DNA of 64,000 nt. Source: Lycium barbarum (taxonomy: Eukaryota; Streptophyta; Magnoliopsida; Solanales; Solanaceae). The DNA lies in NCBI RefSeq assembly GCF_019175385.1, contig NC_083345.1:13044027-13108026 (forward strand), read 5' to 3'. Shown piece after piece: positions 45,470 to 56,439 of the stretch. Below the pieces are notes generated by a model. The model ran no database searches and was not told the origin of the DNA. It saw only the letters and a program-made list of their open reading frames with translations. Each line of letters opens with the position of its first letter. Within the stretch, counting starts at the first letter, position 1. The position numbers and the translations under genes are program-made.

Positions 45470-46175
45470 GTATTATATATATATATATTATAGTACTTAT
45501 TTGTATATTGTAGGTATATTTACATATGTTATACAACTTTATAATTAAAGTTTAAATATTTACTGACTAACAGCCTAACAGCAAGTCAGCAATACAGAAT
45601 AGTGCTTTTCGTACACATATATATGTATAACTTACATATACTTATATATATGTATAACTTAATATATATACTATATGTACTATATACTCTATATACTTAT
45701 ATATATATGTATAACTTAATATATATACTATATATATGTATAACTTAATATATATACTAAATATATGCATAACTTAATATATATACTATATATATGTACT
45801 ATATACTATATATATATATATATAGGTATAACTTAATATATATACTATATATACATATCTACTATATATACAATATATACTTAATATATATACTATATAT
45901 ATGTATATATATGTACTATATACTATATATATATATAGGTATAACTTAATATATATACTATATATACATATCTACTATATATACAATATATACTTAATAT
46001 ATATACTATATATATTTATATAATATATATACTTATATATGTGTATAACTTAATATATATAGTATATATACTATATATACTTATATATATGTACTATATA
46101 CTATATATACTTGTATATATGTACTATATACTATATATACTTACCTATATACTATATATACTATATATACTTATA
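45470..46175. repeat. TATATACTATATATATGT-type tandem repeats
   Basis: About 700 bases of almost pure A/T with recurring ACTATATATA, AACTTAATATATATAC and ATGTACTATATAC phrases. It lies between the left subterminal zone of the hAT element and the 3' end of its transposase gene. A period near 20-40 bases with a larger repeated block at about 45810-45890 and 45930-46010 is visible. Confidence 0.9.
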
Positions 46176-46337
46176 TTCCTAACTTAATAAAAGTAAAAAT
46201 ATGAACACAAGTAAATAGAAGAAAGCTCAATGAGCCATATATTTTATTCATTCTTGGATAACATTTATTTGCAAGTTGTATTTTTTTTTAACTTGCAAAT
46301 AATACATGAGTTATACAAAAATAGTAGAATAATAAAA

Positions 46338-48633
46338 TCACCAATTTTGAACCATTTCGTTAATTTCCCCCACATCATATTCGGTCATGGAAATATCTTC
46401 AAAGTCTTCCATTTGGTCCGGTCCACTAGCTATCAAATCTTCAATTTCTTCCTCTTCGCCTTGCTCCGCTTCTGAGTTTTGGTTGCGTCGCTCCGATCTA
46501 ATCCAATCTCGAATGCACACTAGTACTTGCAAGCTAAAGCCGGATAATGAATGTCTATGGTCTCCAATTTGTTGTCTTCCTTGGCTAAATGCGCTCTCCG
46601 AAGTTACGGTTGATACTTGAACCGTAAGGATATCTCGAGCCATTCTTGAAAGTACCAGATAGCTTGCCTTGTACTTCTTCCACCATGCTAAGACGTCCAA
46701 GTCACCCAGTTCCTTGATATCTACATTTGGCTGCATCAAATAAAAGTTATATTCATCAAAGTTTGCACTACAAGAAGAAGTTGGCTGTGAATGTAAAACT
46801 TTTAAATGCGACAAACCCGACAAGACCTTTTTGGTACTTTGAGAAGTAGTAGTGTGTGGAGCAACGGGTGTAGCACGTTCTTCCAAATTAGAATAATGAG
46901 TAAAAACTTTTCTAAACTCGTCATCAATAGCGAGTTCGGCTTCAGCTAAAGATGGTTGAACTCCCTCTTCAATTTCTAAAAATGTATAAATTTGACTAAC
47001 CAATGCTTTAGTATAAGACACTTTTAAACAAGGATTTAAAAGAGAACCCAATATAAATAAAGTTGGGATGGGAAAAAAAATACTTCTTAAATTTGATTAT
47101 CACTTCAAAAATAGCCACTTGATAACCGGATTTATATTTATACTCTTGTAAAACTCTAGCTATTTTCGCTAAGTAGGCTAAAATTTCGGTTACCGTGGGA
47201 TAGAATTGTCTAGAAAAAGCAAGAGTTGCATTATAAAAAAATTCTAAGAGTTCAACACATTCTTTAACATCTTCCCAATGCGTAAAATTTAACCAATCAT
47301 CACTATTAATATTATATTTGTTGTGAACTTGCTGTGTGCGAATCCTATACTCATATGCTTGTTGTAGTATAATGTAAGTGTAGTTCCACCTAGTCTCAAT
47401 TTCTACTTGAATTTTCCTAGGTCTAAGGTTATTTTCCACACAAACATTCTTAAAATCTCTAATTCTTCCCCTATTAGCATTACAAAAAAGAAACGCAACC
47501 GCATCTCTAACTTTTTGAACAGAATCTTCAAAATGCACAAGACCATCTTTAACAATTAAGTTTAAAATGTGACAACTACATCTTACATGAAAAATATTTC
47601 TTAGCGGAGGGTTTAGTTCTCTTTTTATAAGACCAATCGTCTTTGTATTATTAGAAGCATTATCTAAAGCAATACAAAGTGTTTTTTCTATAAATGTTAA
47701 AAAATCTCATAATAGTAGACATTAAATCAGCTAAAATTTTCCATCGCGACGACCTTTTCCTTAATCATATAAAAAAATTATAATTCTTTTTTGCATAACC
47801 CAGTTGTCATCAACCCAATGACATGTAATAGCAAAAAAATCTAACTTGTTAAGACTAAGACCCAAATCAGCTGTAAGACAAACATTACAATTTAAAGAAT
47901 TAAATACATGGCGCAAATAAAATCTATATTTTTTAAACAAATCTATAACATCGGCTCTACAAGTACTTCTAGGAATACCCTCAAATAACGGATTATAACA
48001 ACGTTGAATGTAAGTAACAAACCCCAAACCCGAGGGAAAGAAAAATGGTAAACAATCATAAGCTACCATTTTAGCTATTTCTACACGCTCTTTTTTCTTG
48101 TCATACTTAAAATTTCTACCGGTTCGTGGGACTATCGTCATTTGAATACCCCCCCCCCCCCCCCCCACATTTGAACCTGTTTGCTCTCCCCAAACATCCA
48201 TATGTTTGCTTCTCATATGACCATTTAGTGTACCCGTTCCACCATCCTTACCGGTTCCTTGCTTAAAACTAAATACTTGTCCACATAGGGTACATGTAGC
48301 TGATTGGTTTTCCCTATTCTTAGTCATAAATTTCCAAACTTTAGCTGTTGGCTTACGAGTTCTAGGCAGTTTGTCATGTGTATGTGATTGTGCAGGACAT
48401 GTATCTCCTATGGGATTTTCGGGGGGTTGTGTTTCATCATCATCATCATCTTCATTAATTTCATTAAAAGTGTCGGTAAAATGTTGTTGCATTGCCTCAT
48501 GACCTAAAAGTGGATTATTTCCACCAACATCAATACCTAAATTAGGTGTTTCTTCCACAAATGTTTCCTCATTAAGCCCACCCCTAACAATACCACTACT
48601 ACTACCGGCACCATGTCTTAATCTCTTTGACAT
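46338..48633 (-). pseudogene. hAT transposase (RICESLEEPER/Ac-like), frameshifted
   Basis: The N-terminus starts MSKRLRHGAGSS at 48633. A BED zinc finger follows at about 48330-48190 (CTLCGQVF...HMRSKH, C-x2-C...H-x4-H). The first catalytic aspartate lies in TADLGLS. After several frameshifts around 47680-47765 the second aspartate appears in CIALDNASNN, followed by HVRCSCHILNL (CxxH) and ETRWNYTY. Another one-base shift near 47045 leads to the C-terminal dimerisation domain, with LDVLAWWKKY and the catalytic glutamate in TSESAFSQGR. The gene ends at 46338. All three DDE residues are present, but at least three frameshifts and some stops inactivate it. Confidence 0.9.
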
Positions 48634-49847
48634 TATTAAATAGAATTAATTTAAATCACAATCAAATAAATCACAAGAAAATAAATTACAACAAATTAAA
48701 TTGCTAGAATTAAATTGCGTAAATTCAATTGCGAAAAATAAAGATAGAGTTGGAACGAAGGTACCAAATTGCCGGATTAATTTCCAACAAAGTGAAGGTG
48801 GCTAGAATTGCAAATCCACCAAAGCTACTTCGGATTGTTGCAAAATCACCAACTCCACCAACAATATTATAATTGCAAAATTAATAATTGAAACTATAAT
48901 AAGACTTTGTAATATTTATTTGAGAGAAATATAAAGTGATTAATTATTGCAAAGTAACTATAATTGAGAGATTGAGATTTGAGAGAAAGAGAAGAGTGAA
49001 TTGGTGTGGATTAAAATGAAAATGAATAAGGGTTTATATAGGGGTGGGGGATGGGTTAAAGTGTTAAAAAAAAGTTTGGGGGGTTGGGGGGGCCAAAAAT
49101 TAAGTTTATGACCGTTTGGCAACGGCCATTTTTGCAAATGGACCGTTGCCAATGGTCCATTAACGGACAAAGCCCAGCCAGCAACGGCTATAATTTTTAA
49201 AAAAAATATATTTCACCGGTTTAACCGGTTTTATCTGTCCGGTTCTGATTTAACCGGTTTTACCGGTCCGGTTTCAAAAAAATCGGAACCGAAACCGGTA
49301 ATATTAGACGATTAACTGGAACCGGTTAACCGGTTCTACCGATTCCGGTTCCGGTTTTACCGGTCTGGTTACCGGTTTGAACCGGTTAAACGGAACCGAT
49401 TGACGGGTTTATCTATAGGTGTCGCTGCTGCTGCTTCTTCATTAATATCAAGGTAAAGTTTTTGTTTCACTTATTCCAAAAGTTATTTGGTAGAAATTAA
49501 TGATTTTGGTTGTAGAAAAAGAAGAAGAAGAAGAACATGGGTTTGTCTTTAATGTTGTTTATTTTATTGTTCCTTGTTCGAGAAACCCTTATTTGGGGTA
49601 CTTGTTTGACTTGTTGGGGGTTTTTGTGTTTGTAAATAGCGTACATTGTTCTCAAATTATGATTTTTTGTGATGTTTTTGTTCTTGTTCTCCTTAAGATT
49701 TTGAAAAAATGGCTTGCAATCTTATTGACTTTTTCGAACAGATGAGTAAGTTGCTGCAGCAACTTCAGCACTTGTTTGACAGTTGCAGACATTTGCTGAG
49801 GTTGCTTGCTTTAAAAACCTCTATTTAGTGTATTTTGTAGTGAAATA

Positions 49848-49965
49848 TTGTTGTTGGTGTTGGTGTTAATGTTGGTGTTGGTGTTGGTGTTGATGTTGAT
49901 GTTGGAGTTGGTGTTGGTGTTGGTGTTGATGTTGATGTTGATGTTGATGTTGGTGTTGGTGTTGT
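49848..49965 (+). repeat. (GTTGGT/GTTGAT)n microsatellite
   Basis: About 20 hexamer units with G/A variation in one position. Confidence 0.95.
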
Positions 49966-50319
49966 CCTGTTATGGTATGGTTTAGGGAAAGAAAGGATAA
50001 ACAATTATTGCACATACATTTGGTATATTTTGTTTAACTTGTATGATTGTGTGTCTGTGGTAGACAATTTGGTTGTTGTCTTGGAAGTAGATACTTGTTG
50101 TTTTGGTTTGGTTAAGTGGAAAAGCTTGGATAAAATCCATCTTGTTGTTGTTATTGTTGTTTTTGTTGTTGTTGTTGTTGTTGTATGTTTGTAGTGAAAT
50201 AAATGGTTTTTCTTGTTGTTTTCTTGGTATGGTTCAGGGTTTAGGAGTAGATATCCAATAGATGGTTTTTTTGTTCTTGTCCTAGTATTTATCTGGTTCT
50301 GTTTATAGAAGCTATGTCC

Positions 50320-50910
50320 AACAGATTTTTAGTTGTTGCAACTATTTCTACACTTGTGCCAACAAGTAGATAATATGTTGTAACAACTACAAATCTGTTG
50401 GACATAGCTTCAGTTTTTTGGTTCTGTTTGTAGAAGATATCCAACAGACTTTTAGTTGTTGCAACAAGTTATACACTTGTTGCAACAAGTATACAATATG
50501 TGGCAACAACTACAAATCTGTTGAACATAGCTTTAGTTTTTTGGTTCTATTTGTAGAAGATATCCAACAAATTTTTAGTTGTTGCAACAAGTTATACACT
50601 TGTTGCAACTAGTATACAATATGTTGCAACAACTACAAATTTGTTGGACTTAGCTTCAGTTTTTTGGTTCTGTTTGTAGAAGATGTCCAACAGATTTATA
50701 GTTGTTGCAACAAGTTATACACTTGTTGCAACAAGTATACAATATGTTACAACAACTATAAATCTGTTGGACATTGCTTCAGTTATTTGGTTGGGTTTGT
50801 AGAAGATATACAGCATCTTAATCACTTATTCAACAACTGAAGAATCTGTTGCAACAACCTATTCACTTGTTGCAACAGTTACATCATTTGTTGCAACAAA
50901 TTCTTCAGTT
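50320..50910. repeat. GTTGCAAC palindrome array, 5' region
   Basis: A unit of about 125 bp occurs at least four times. It contains TCCAACAGATTTTTAGTTG, ACACTTGTTGCAACAAGT, AACAACTACAAATCTGTTGG and a CTTCAGTTTTTTGGTT spacer. Each unit can fold back, because the CAACAGATTT and AAATCTGTTG parts are inverted around the ACTTGTTGCAACAAGT palindrome. Confidence 0.92.
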
Positions 50911-52484
50911 GTTGGGGAATTCTGTTACTTGTTGTATTTTGTTCGATCAAATGTTGCACTTCTTATTATCTGTTTACTTTGAATGATGCACTAATCAGTT
51001 GAAGTTTTTTTTTCTCCTGTGTGTAGATAAATGTCTCCAGCCAAAAGAAAAGTTAAGAAATCAACTGAGGGTCATAGAGATAATAAAAAAGCTAGAGTGC
51101 AATCATCATTAGAGAATCTTGCTGATTTAGCAAAATCTATTGTTGAATAAGCAAATATAGAGGAAAGAGACAGCCAAACTGACAATCAATCCTCAGAAAG
51201 AGATGAAGTACAGAGCCAAGAAGCAGTAGATACAAATGAACAAAGTGAAGAAGAATTAGATGCTGAAGAACCTGCTGATGGATTAGATGAAGATGATGAA
51301 AAGGACAGTGCTTTCGAAAATACAGTTCACTTATCGACGTTCATAGCTGAATTAAGAACAAAGAAGAGAAATAGTGTGAATGCCAATTTAATTGCAGAAT
51401 CTTCTAGTATATTGGACATAGATCATAACAGACCTTCCGCTGTTGAGGTCGTCAAGGTTTTCAGTATTGAAAAGTATGCCGTGAGGATGCCGTTGAATGA
51501 AAATAATGATTTGATCGTTGATCTTACGGTCAAATCAGGCATGGGCAAGAACTTTGATATGTTTAGGCTAATTCTTAAAAAGCAGGGGTTGGAGGATTTC
51601 TTTAGGAAAAGCTGTTTGGGGGTGTATCTAGATCTGCCTGAAGAGACCGGTGCACGGTTTCAAATAAAAATGGTATATGGGCTTATGAAGCGTAGAATTC
51701 TTTCGGATGCAAAGGATGAGCTTTGGATTAATTATTGTGGCATGCCGGTGTGCTTTGGCTTGAAAGAGTTTGTCATAGTTACTGTCCTTAGATGTCATCC
51801 TTGTGAGCTTCCTACTGTTGTATTGAATAAGCCAACCCGGACTAGCAAGACAGCCAAAGAAGCCAAGAAAGTAGGAAAGGGTGGAAAAGATAAGAATGAA
51901 ACTGGTTTGGTGGAGTTAGTTGGAAAAATCTACAAAGGAGATAAGTTGCTTGTATATTTGCAGTCCAAAACCATGTCAAAAAACCATAAGCAGTCCTTGT
52001 GTTTAGTTTGGTTTGTGCACTGTGTTCTTATGGCAAAAGATACAAGTCTGAACATACCACTTGGTTTGGTTAAACTTGCGGAGGACTATGAGGCATTCAA
52101 CAACCATGGATGGGGCCGGGAAAGCTTCAAGTTGACTGTTGACTATTTATCGAAAGAGCTTAATCCAACAGTGAAAACTGTCAATCTATATGGCTTCCCT
52201 TGGGCTTTCATGGTAAAGCATTTGCAATGTCAATTTCTTGTACTTTTTGTATTTCTATCATCATTCTGATTTTGCTGGTATCTTGTTTTCTAGGCTTGGG
52301 CATTTGAAGCCATTCCTCACCTCCGACAACAAGTGAAGGACTACCCTTCAGAAGTGTCTTTTCCAAGAATGCTTAGATGGCTGACTGCAAAGAACAACAC
52401 AAGATTGAGTGTTGATCTTTTTAACCCTCCTTTGGAAGAGGTAAGCCTTAAGACATGTATATAGAATAAACTTGGTCGTCTGTT

Positions 52485-52690
52485 GGATAATGTCCAACAA
52501 GTATGACACCTGTTGCAACAGTTACTAACCTGTTGGACAATGTCCAACAAGTATGACACCTGTTGCAACAAGTTACTAATATGTTGGACAATGTCCAACA
52601 AATATGACACCTATTGCAACAAGTTACTAATCTGTTGGACAATGTCCAACAAGTATGACACCTGTTGTAACAACCTAGTCATCTGTTGCA
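52485..52690. repeat. 50-bp tandem palindromic repeats in intron 2 of the Ulp1-type gene
   Basis: Four units of about 50 bp: CTGTTGGACAATGTCCAACA (itself a near-palindrome) followed by AGTATGACACCTGTTGCAAC. They lie entirely within the intron 52441-52736. Confidence 0.93.
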
Positions 52691-53604
52691 TTTCATGATT
52701 TAGGACCATTTTAATATATCTACTTTTTTGTTATAGGTTGTGCACCCGTGGCTTGTCCCGACAGTACGGGAGTTGGAGATGACATTCCTTGCTTCCTTTG
52801 AGCCCTTACAATCTGTTCCTGATAAAATGATTGAGGGGATGAAATTAGAATTGGCTGGAGTGACAGCCATCAAAAGGGAATCAGTTGTGGTAGATGTTGG
52901 TGGTGGTGGTGTTATTACTGGTGGTCAACCTGTTGTTGGTGAAGTTGCGGCAGAAATTGCCGGTGAAAAAAATAATAGATGATGATGTTGATTTTGGTAG
53001 ACAAACTCCAATTGGTGATGTTGTTGGTGGACAAACTCCAATTGGTGGTGATGTTAGTGGACAAACTCCAATTAATGGAGATGTTAGTTGTGGCGGATTT
53101 GGTAGTAGATTTTCCTTTGATGGTGCCGACACATCGAAATGTGCTTGTGAATGCACCTATTGCAAGCGACGAATGGATGATTTGATAAAAAATGTTGAGG
53201 AGTTGGTGAACGCACAAAAAGACACAAATTCTGCTTTACAGAGTTTGTTATCCAAGAGGGGTGTCAATCCATCCAAGAAGCTGACCTTACCCTATACTCC
53301 TATTCGCATTCGCAAGAAGGGAAAAGCAATTTCCAGGGCATTTGCCGATGTTAGGTCAAAGAAATCTTCTACACCCCACAAGGCAGTTGTTGTTGTTGAT
53401 CTTAAAAAGGTAAATGTGTATAAGTATGCAGATGCTCAAAAAATGAAAAAACTTGAAAAATTCGTCAATGCCAAGAAGGGCAAGGGTACGATGTATTCAT
53501 TGCATGAATTTAAGGCCGATGACTTCAGGATAATGACAAGTATGGAAGATTGGCGGCTGGCCAGTGTAAGTTTGAAAACAATAATTATTTTTGTTGAAAC
53601 AAGT

Positions 53605-53870
53605 CTTATTTTGGTTGTATTAGTTGCAACAAGTTATATATTTGTTGCAACGAGTGGAACACTTGTTGCAACAAGTATTGGTCTTGTTGCAACAACTCTC
53701 CTAGTTGTTGGAGATTGCTTACAGTAGTTGGGTGAAATATACCTAAATGATGTAAGCATTCTCCAACAACTAGGAGAGTTGTTGCAACAAGACTAGTACT
53801 TGTTGCAACAAGACCAGTACTTGTTGCAACAAGTGCAACTTGTTGCAACAACTCACTTAGTTGTTCAGGT
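53605..53870. repeat. GTTGCAAC inverted-repeat cluster in intron 3 of the Ulp1-type gene
   Basis: Two opposed arms around about 53730: the left with ACTTGTTGCAACAAGT and CTCCTAGTTGTTGGAG, the right with CTCCAACAACTAGGAG and TTGTTGCAACAAG. The two arms are largely reverse complements and lie within the intron 53566-53899. Confidence 0.92.
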
Positions 53871-54161
53871 GACTGACATTCCTTATACTTTTAATGCAGT
53901 ATGTTGATGAAATTATGCTCTTAATGCGTGTGAGGCAAAGCAGTTTCACTGAGCACTATGCTTCCACAGACATAATCTTGGATCTCAACTTTTACAATAT
54001 CATGCTCAAGCGATACACAGAGTTGTCGGATGAAAGCACACAGCCGGAAGTTATTCCATTCTATCAAATGCTTGATGATTTTATATGGGATGATGATGTT
54101 ATCGCTTACTGTAGAGGTACTGTAGCAGCCAAAGGTGGTCGCGAGTGAGTTGTTTTTCCGC

Positions 54162-54634
54162 ATAGCCCTCTTTGTCCACCTTCTTCCGTGTTTGCTAGAA
54201 CTTAAAAGCTTCACGTCCCTTGGCCACCATTTGCACTTCAGATGTTCACATCTAAAGCAATACACATTTCGCGAATTGAATGACATTCCTTTATAAAAAC
54301 CTGTTTCATCATCTTGAACATGGCTGGACTGTGAAGATTGTGCAGCACACGGTATATTACTCGCAAGTTCGGGTATAGGGATCGGCTCCCCCCCCCCCCC
54401 CCACTTCCATGGGGCTTCGCACTTCTATTATCTGTAATATCCATAATCCACCCCTTCCAATTTATCATTTAATACATCTTGTTGGTCTTGAGATAAATTA
54501 TGGTTCTCGACCGGGCTTCCAACCACGTATACCCTTAAAATGGGCCTAGCTACATCTTTCAAATAAGTACTCAAACGACTCTGATCTGTTATCTTAAAAG
54601 GCAAGACCCTCTGGTTTTCAAAAGAGCTATGCAT
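54162..54634 (-). pseudogene. Mutator-like transposase (MURA) N-terminal fragment
   Basis: Read on the minus strand from 54634, it encodes PFKITDQSRLSTYLKD, ARPILRVYVVGSP and, after frameshifts, DETGFYKGMSFNS and VYCFRCEHLKCKWWPRDVKL. These resemble the N-terminal and zinc-binding region that precedes the catalytic domain in Solanaceae MuDR-like transposases, as I remember them. A G/C homopolymer near 54391-54405 and at least two frame changes break it. The sequence stops where the catalytic domain would begin, next to the 3' end of the converging Ulp1-type gene. Confidence 0.55.
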
Positions 54635-54639
54635 GTAGG

Positions 54640-55020
54640 TGATGATATTGTTCCCCTATTATGGTACCTATTATTAATGGTGCCTGAAGATATTTTGTTT
54701 TAAGAAAATCAGTCATGACCAGCGCAAGTCAAAGGACACTTAAATTTATGATTAAGTTAATTATTTAGTGATTTTTCTGAAATTTTGGCCCAAAGTAGTT
54801 AACTTAATCACAATTTTGAGCGGCCTTTGAGCTTGGATGTTCAAAGCTGTCACAACTAGTAATTACAATGCTTGAATGTCAAGTGTTGAAATTACTCTAG
54901 GTGACAGCTTTGACCACCCCAAGCCCAAAGGCCACTTAAATTTATGATTAAGTTCATAATTGAGTGGTTTTTTCCTGTAATTTTGGACCCAAATTAGTTA
55001 ACTTAATCACAACTTTAAAT
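54640..55020. repeat. Inverted/direct repeat around the MURA upstream region
   Basis: The phrase CACTTAAATTTATGATTAAGTT occurs twice (about 54738 and 54930, broken here by case of coordinates), each time followed by a TTAACTTAATCACAA block. The two 110-bp copies are separated by AGCTTTGA-containing sequence. Non-coding. Confidence 0.6.
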
Positions 55021-55830
55021 GACTTCTTGGAACAAATAACTGACTTGTTGCAACAAGTAGGTTACTAGTTGCAACAGCTCGCTTATTTGTTGGAGACAGC
55101 TTCAGTTTTTGTCTCTGTCTCATATCAAAACGAAACAACTATATGACTTGTTGGAACAACTAACGTACTTGTTGCAACAAGTATGTAACTTGTTCCAACT
55201 ACTTGGTAACTTGTTGGAGACAGCTTCAGTTTGTCTGTTTGATAACAAAATGCAACAACTAAGTGACTTGTTGGAACAAATAATTGACTCGTTGCAACAA
55301 GTAGGTTACTAGTTGCAACAACTCACTTATTTGTTAGAGACAGCTTCAGTCTCAGTCTCTGTTTCATAACAAAATGGAACAATTATATGAATTGTTAGAA
55401 CAGCTAACATATTTGTTGCAACAAGTATGTAACCTGTTCCAACTACTTGATTACTTGTTGGAGACAGCTTCAGTTTTTGTCTGTTTCATAACAAAATGCA
55501 ACAACTAAGTGACTTATTGAAACAAATAACATATTTGTTGCAACAAGTAGGTTACTAGTTACAACAGCTCACTCATTTGTTGGAAACAGCTTTAGTCTCT
55601 GTTTCATCCAACAACTGTAAAATATGTCCAACAGCTGCTGTAATTGATACAGCAAGTATCATACTTGTTGCAACAAGTAACTCAGTTATTGGAAAGAGTA
55701 GGAGCTCTCCAACAGATTTCACGGTTATTGAATAAAGTACAACATCTGTTGTAAATTATTTATTCACATTTTTTGTAATTGTTGTAACAGATTAGTAAAT
55801 CTGTTGCAACAACTTCATAATTTATCAACT
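55020..55830. repeat. GTTGCAAC palindrome array, right flank
   Basis: Units of about 120 bp with ACTTGTTGCAACAAGTA, GGTTACTAGTTGCAACA and GGAGACAGCTTCAGTTTTTG phrases, repeated five or six times with decay. This mirrors the array at 50320-50910 on the other side of the coding region. Confidence 0.92.
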
Positions 55831-56111
55831 CTTGCAGAAACACTAGGACTACAACAGCTGATGCAAAAAGTTCAGAAGCTCTTACACAACAGCTTTAGAA
55901 CTTGCTGCAACAACTATACTGTTTTAACTACGAATCTGGGAAAATCAGCAAATAAGGCAACTATACCCAGATGAACAATTGAAAGAAACAGTATTGTTTA
56001 ACTTACCCATGGACCCGAAAACACTTATGAAGTAATGCCAGTGCTACACCAATGACATTCAATCAAAAAAATGTAAAATCAGATGTTTTTTTTTCTTGAG
56101 CAATGGCGGAT

Positions 56112-56163
56112 GAAGAAGAAGAAGAAGAAGAAGAAGAAGAAGAAGAAGAAGAAGAAGAAGAAA
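56112..56163. repeat. (GAA)n microsatellite
   Basis: About 17 GAA triplets preceded by ATGGCGGATGAAG. Confidence 0.97.
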
Positions 56164-56264
56164 GCAGCACGAAGAACAGATGGGAAGAACAAAAATGGAG
56201 GAAACGGCGCTGAAGAGGATTTTTTTTTCCCCGATTTTTGTATTTTAGGGTTTATAGTGATTGG

Positions 56265-56410
56265 GTCAAAGTGTTAAAAATAAAACTTTGGGGCAAAGTG
56301 TTAAAAGTAAAGTTTATGGTCAAAGTGTTAAAAATAAAACTTGAGGGAAAAGTATTAAAAATAAAACAGAGGGCCAAAGTGTCAAAAATGAAACTATTGG
56401 GCAAGCTCAA
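56265..56410. repeat. Short tandem repeats at the right end of the Mutator-like element
   Basis: Five decayed copies of a 27-30 bp unit such as CAAAGTGTTAAAAATAAAAC. A similar unit (TTAAAGTGTTAAAAAAAAGT) appears near 49055 just inside the hAT end. After about 56420 the sequence belongs to ELIP unit B. Confidence 0.8.
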
Positions 56411-56439
56411 AGCCCCTTAATCACTAATCAAATTTAGTC

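Larger units (their letters stand above)
45297..49411 (-). mobile_element. Autonomous-type hAT element, decayed, with CCGGTT-rich ends
   Basis: The left end reads TAGGCCTGTCAACCGGTT and the right end, reverse-complemented, TAAACCCGTCAATCGGTT. These are imperfect hAT-like TIRs. Both subterminal zones (45309-45440 and 49205-49400) are crowded with CCGGTT/AACCGG motifs. A broken BED-finger hAT transposase lies on the minus strand between them. The 8-bp flanks (TTTACTAC and TCTATAGG) do not match, so the right side has been rearranged since insertion. Confidence 0.85.
49412..51030 (+). mobile_element. Left part of the Mutator-like Ulp1 element, before the coding region
   Basis: Non-coding, relatively rich in TTGTTG. 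A possible 5' exon/intron leader ends in a TGTGTAG acceptor at about 51020-51026, just before the ATG at 51031. A GTTGGT/GTTGAT microsatellite lies at about 49848-49965 and a palindrome array at 50320-50910. I found no clear TIR at 49412; the hAT element borders it directly. Confidence 0.5.
51031..54148 (+). pseudogene. DUF1985/Ulp1-type gene of a Mutator-like element, truncated before the protease core
   Basis: Exons 51031-52212, 52294-52440, 52737-53565 and 53900-54148, with GT/AG borders. A lysine-rich, acidic N-terminus precedes a DUF1985-like region (about 51540-52212: LEDFFRKSCLG, FQIKMVYGLM, CGMPVCFGLKEFVIVT; continuing AWAFEAIPHLR). Next come a low-complexity part with QTPIGGD repeats, a cysteine cluster (CACECTYC), and a segment that normally leads into a C48 Ulp1/SUMO-protease domain (YVDEIMLLMRVRQ, DLNFYN, DDFIWDDD). 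The protein ends at GGRE plus TGA, before any catalytic His, Asp or Cys. Defects: TAA at about 51148, one extra A in the A-run at 52966-52973, and the 3' truncation. Such Ulp1-like genes are typical passengers of plant Mutator-like elements (Kaonashi type). Confidence 0.8.

Noticed and set aside
52894..52966. Alternative upstream part of the long frame at 52894-53727
   Set aside because: The correct frame before the A-run is the one continuing VVHPWLVPTVRELE. The upstream valine/leucine-rich reading is the out-of-frame translation of a GGTGGT repeat.
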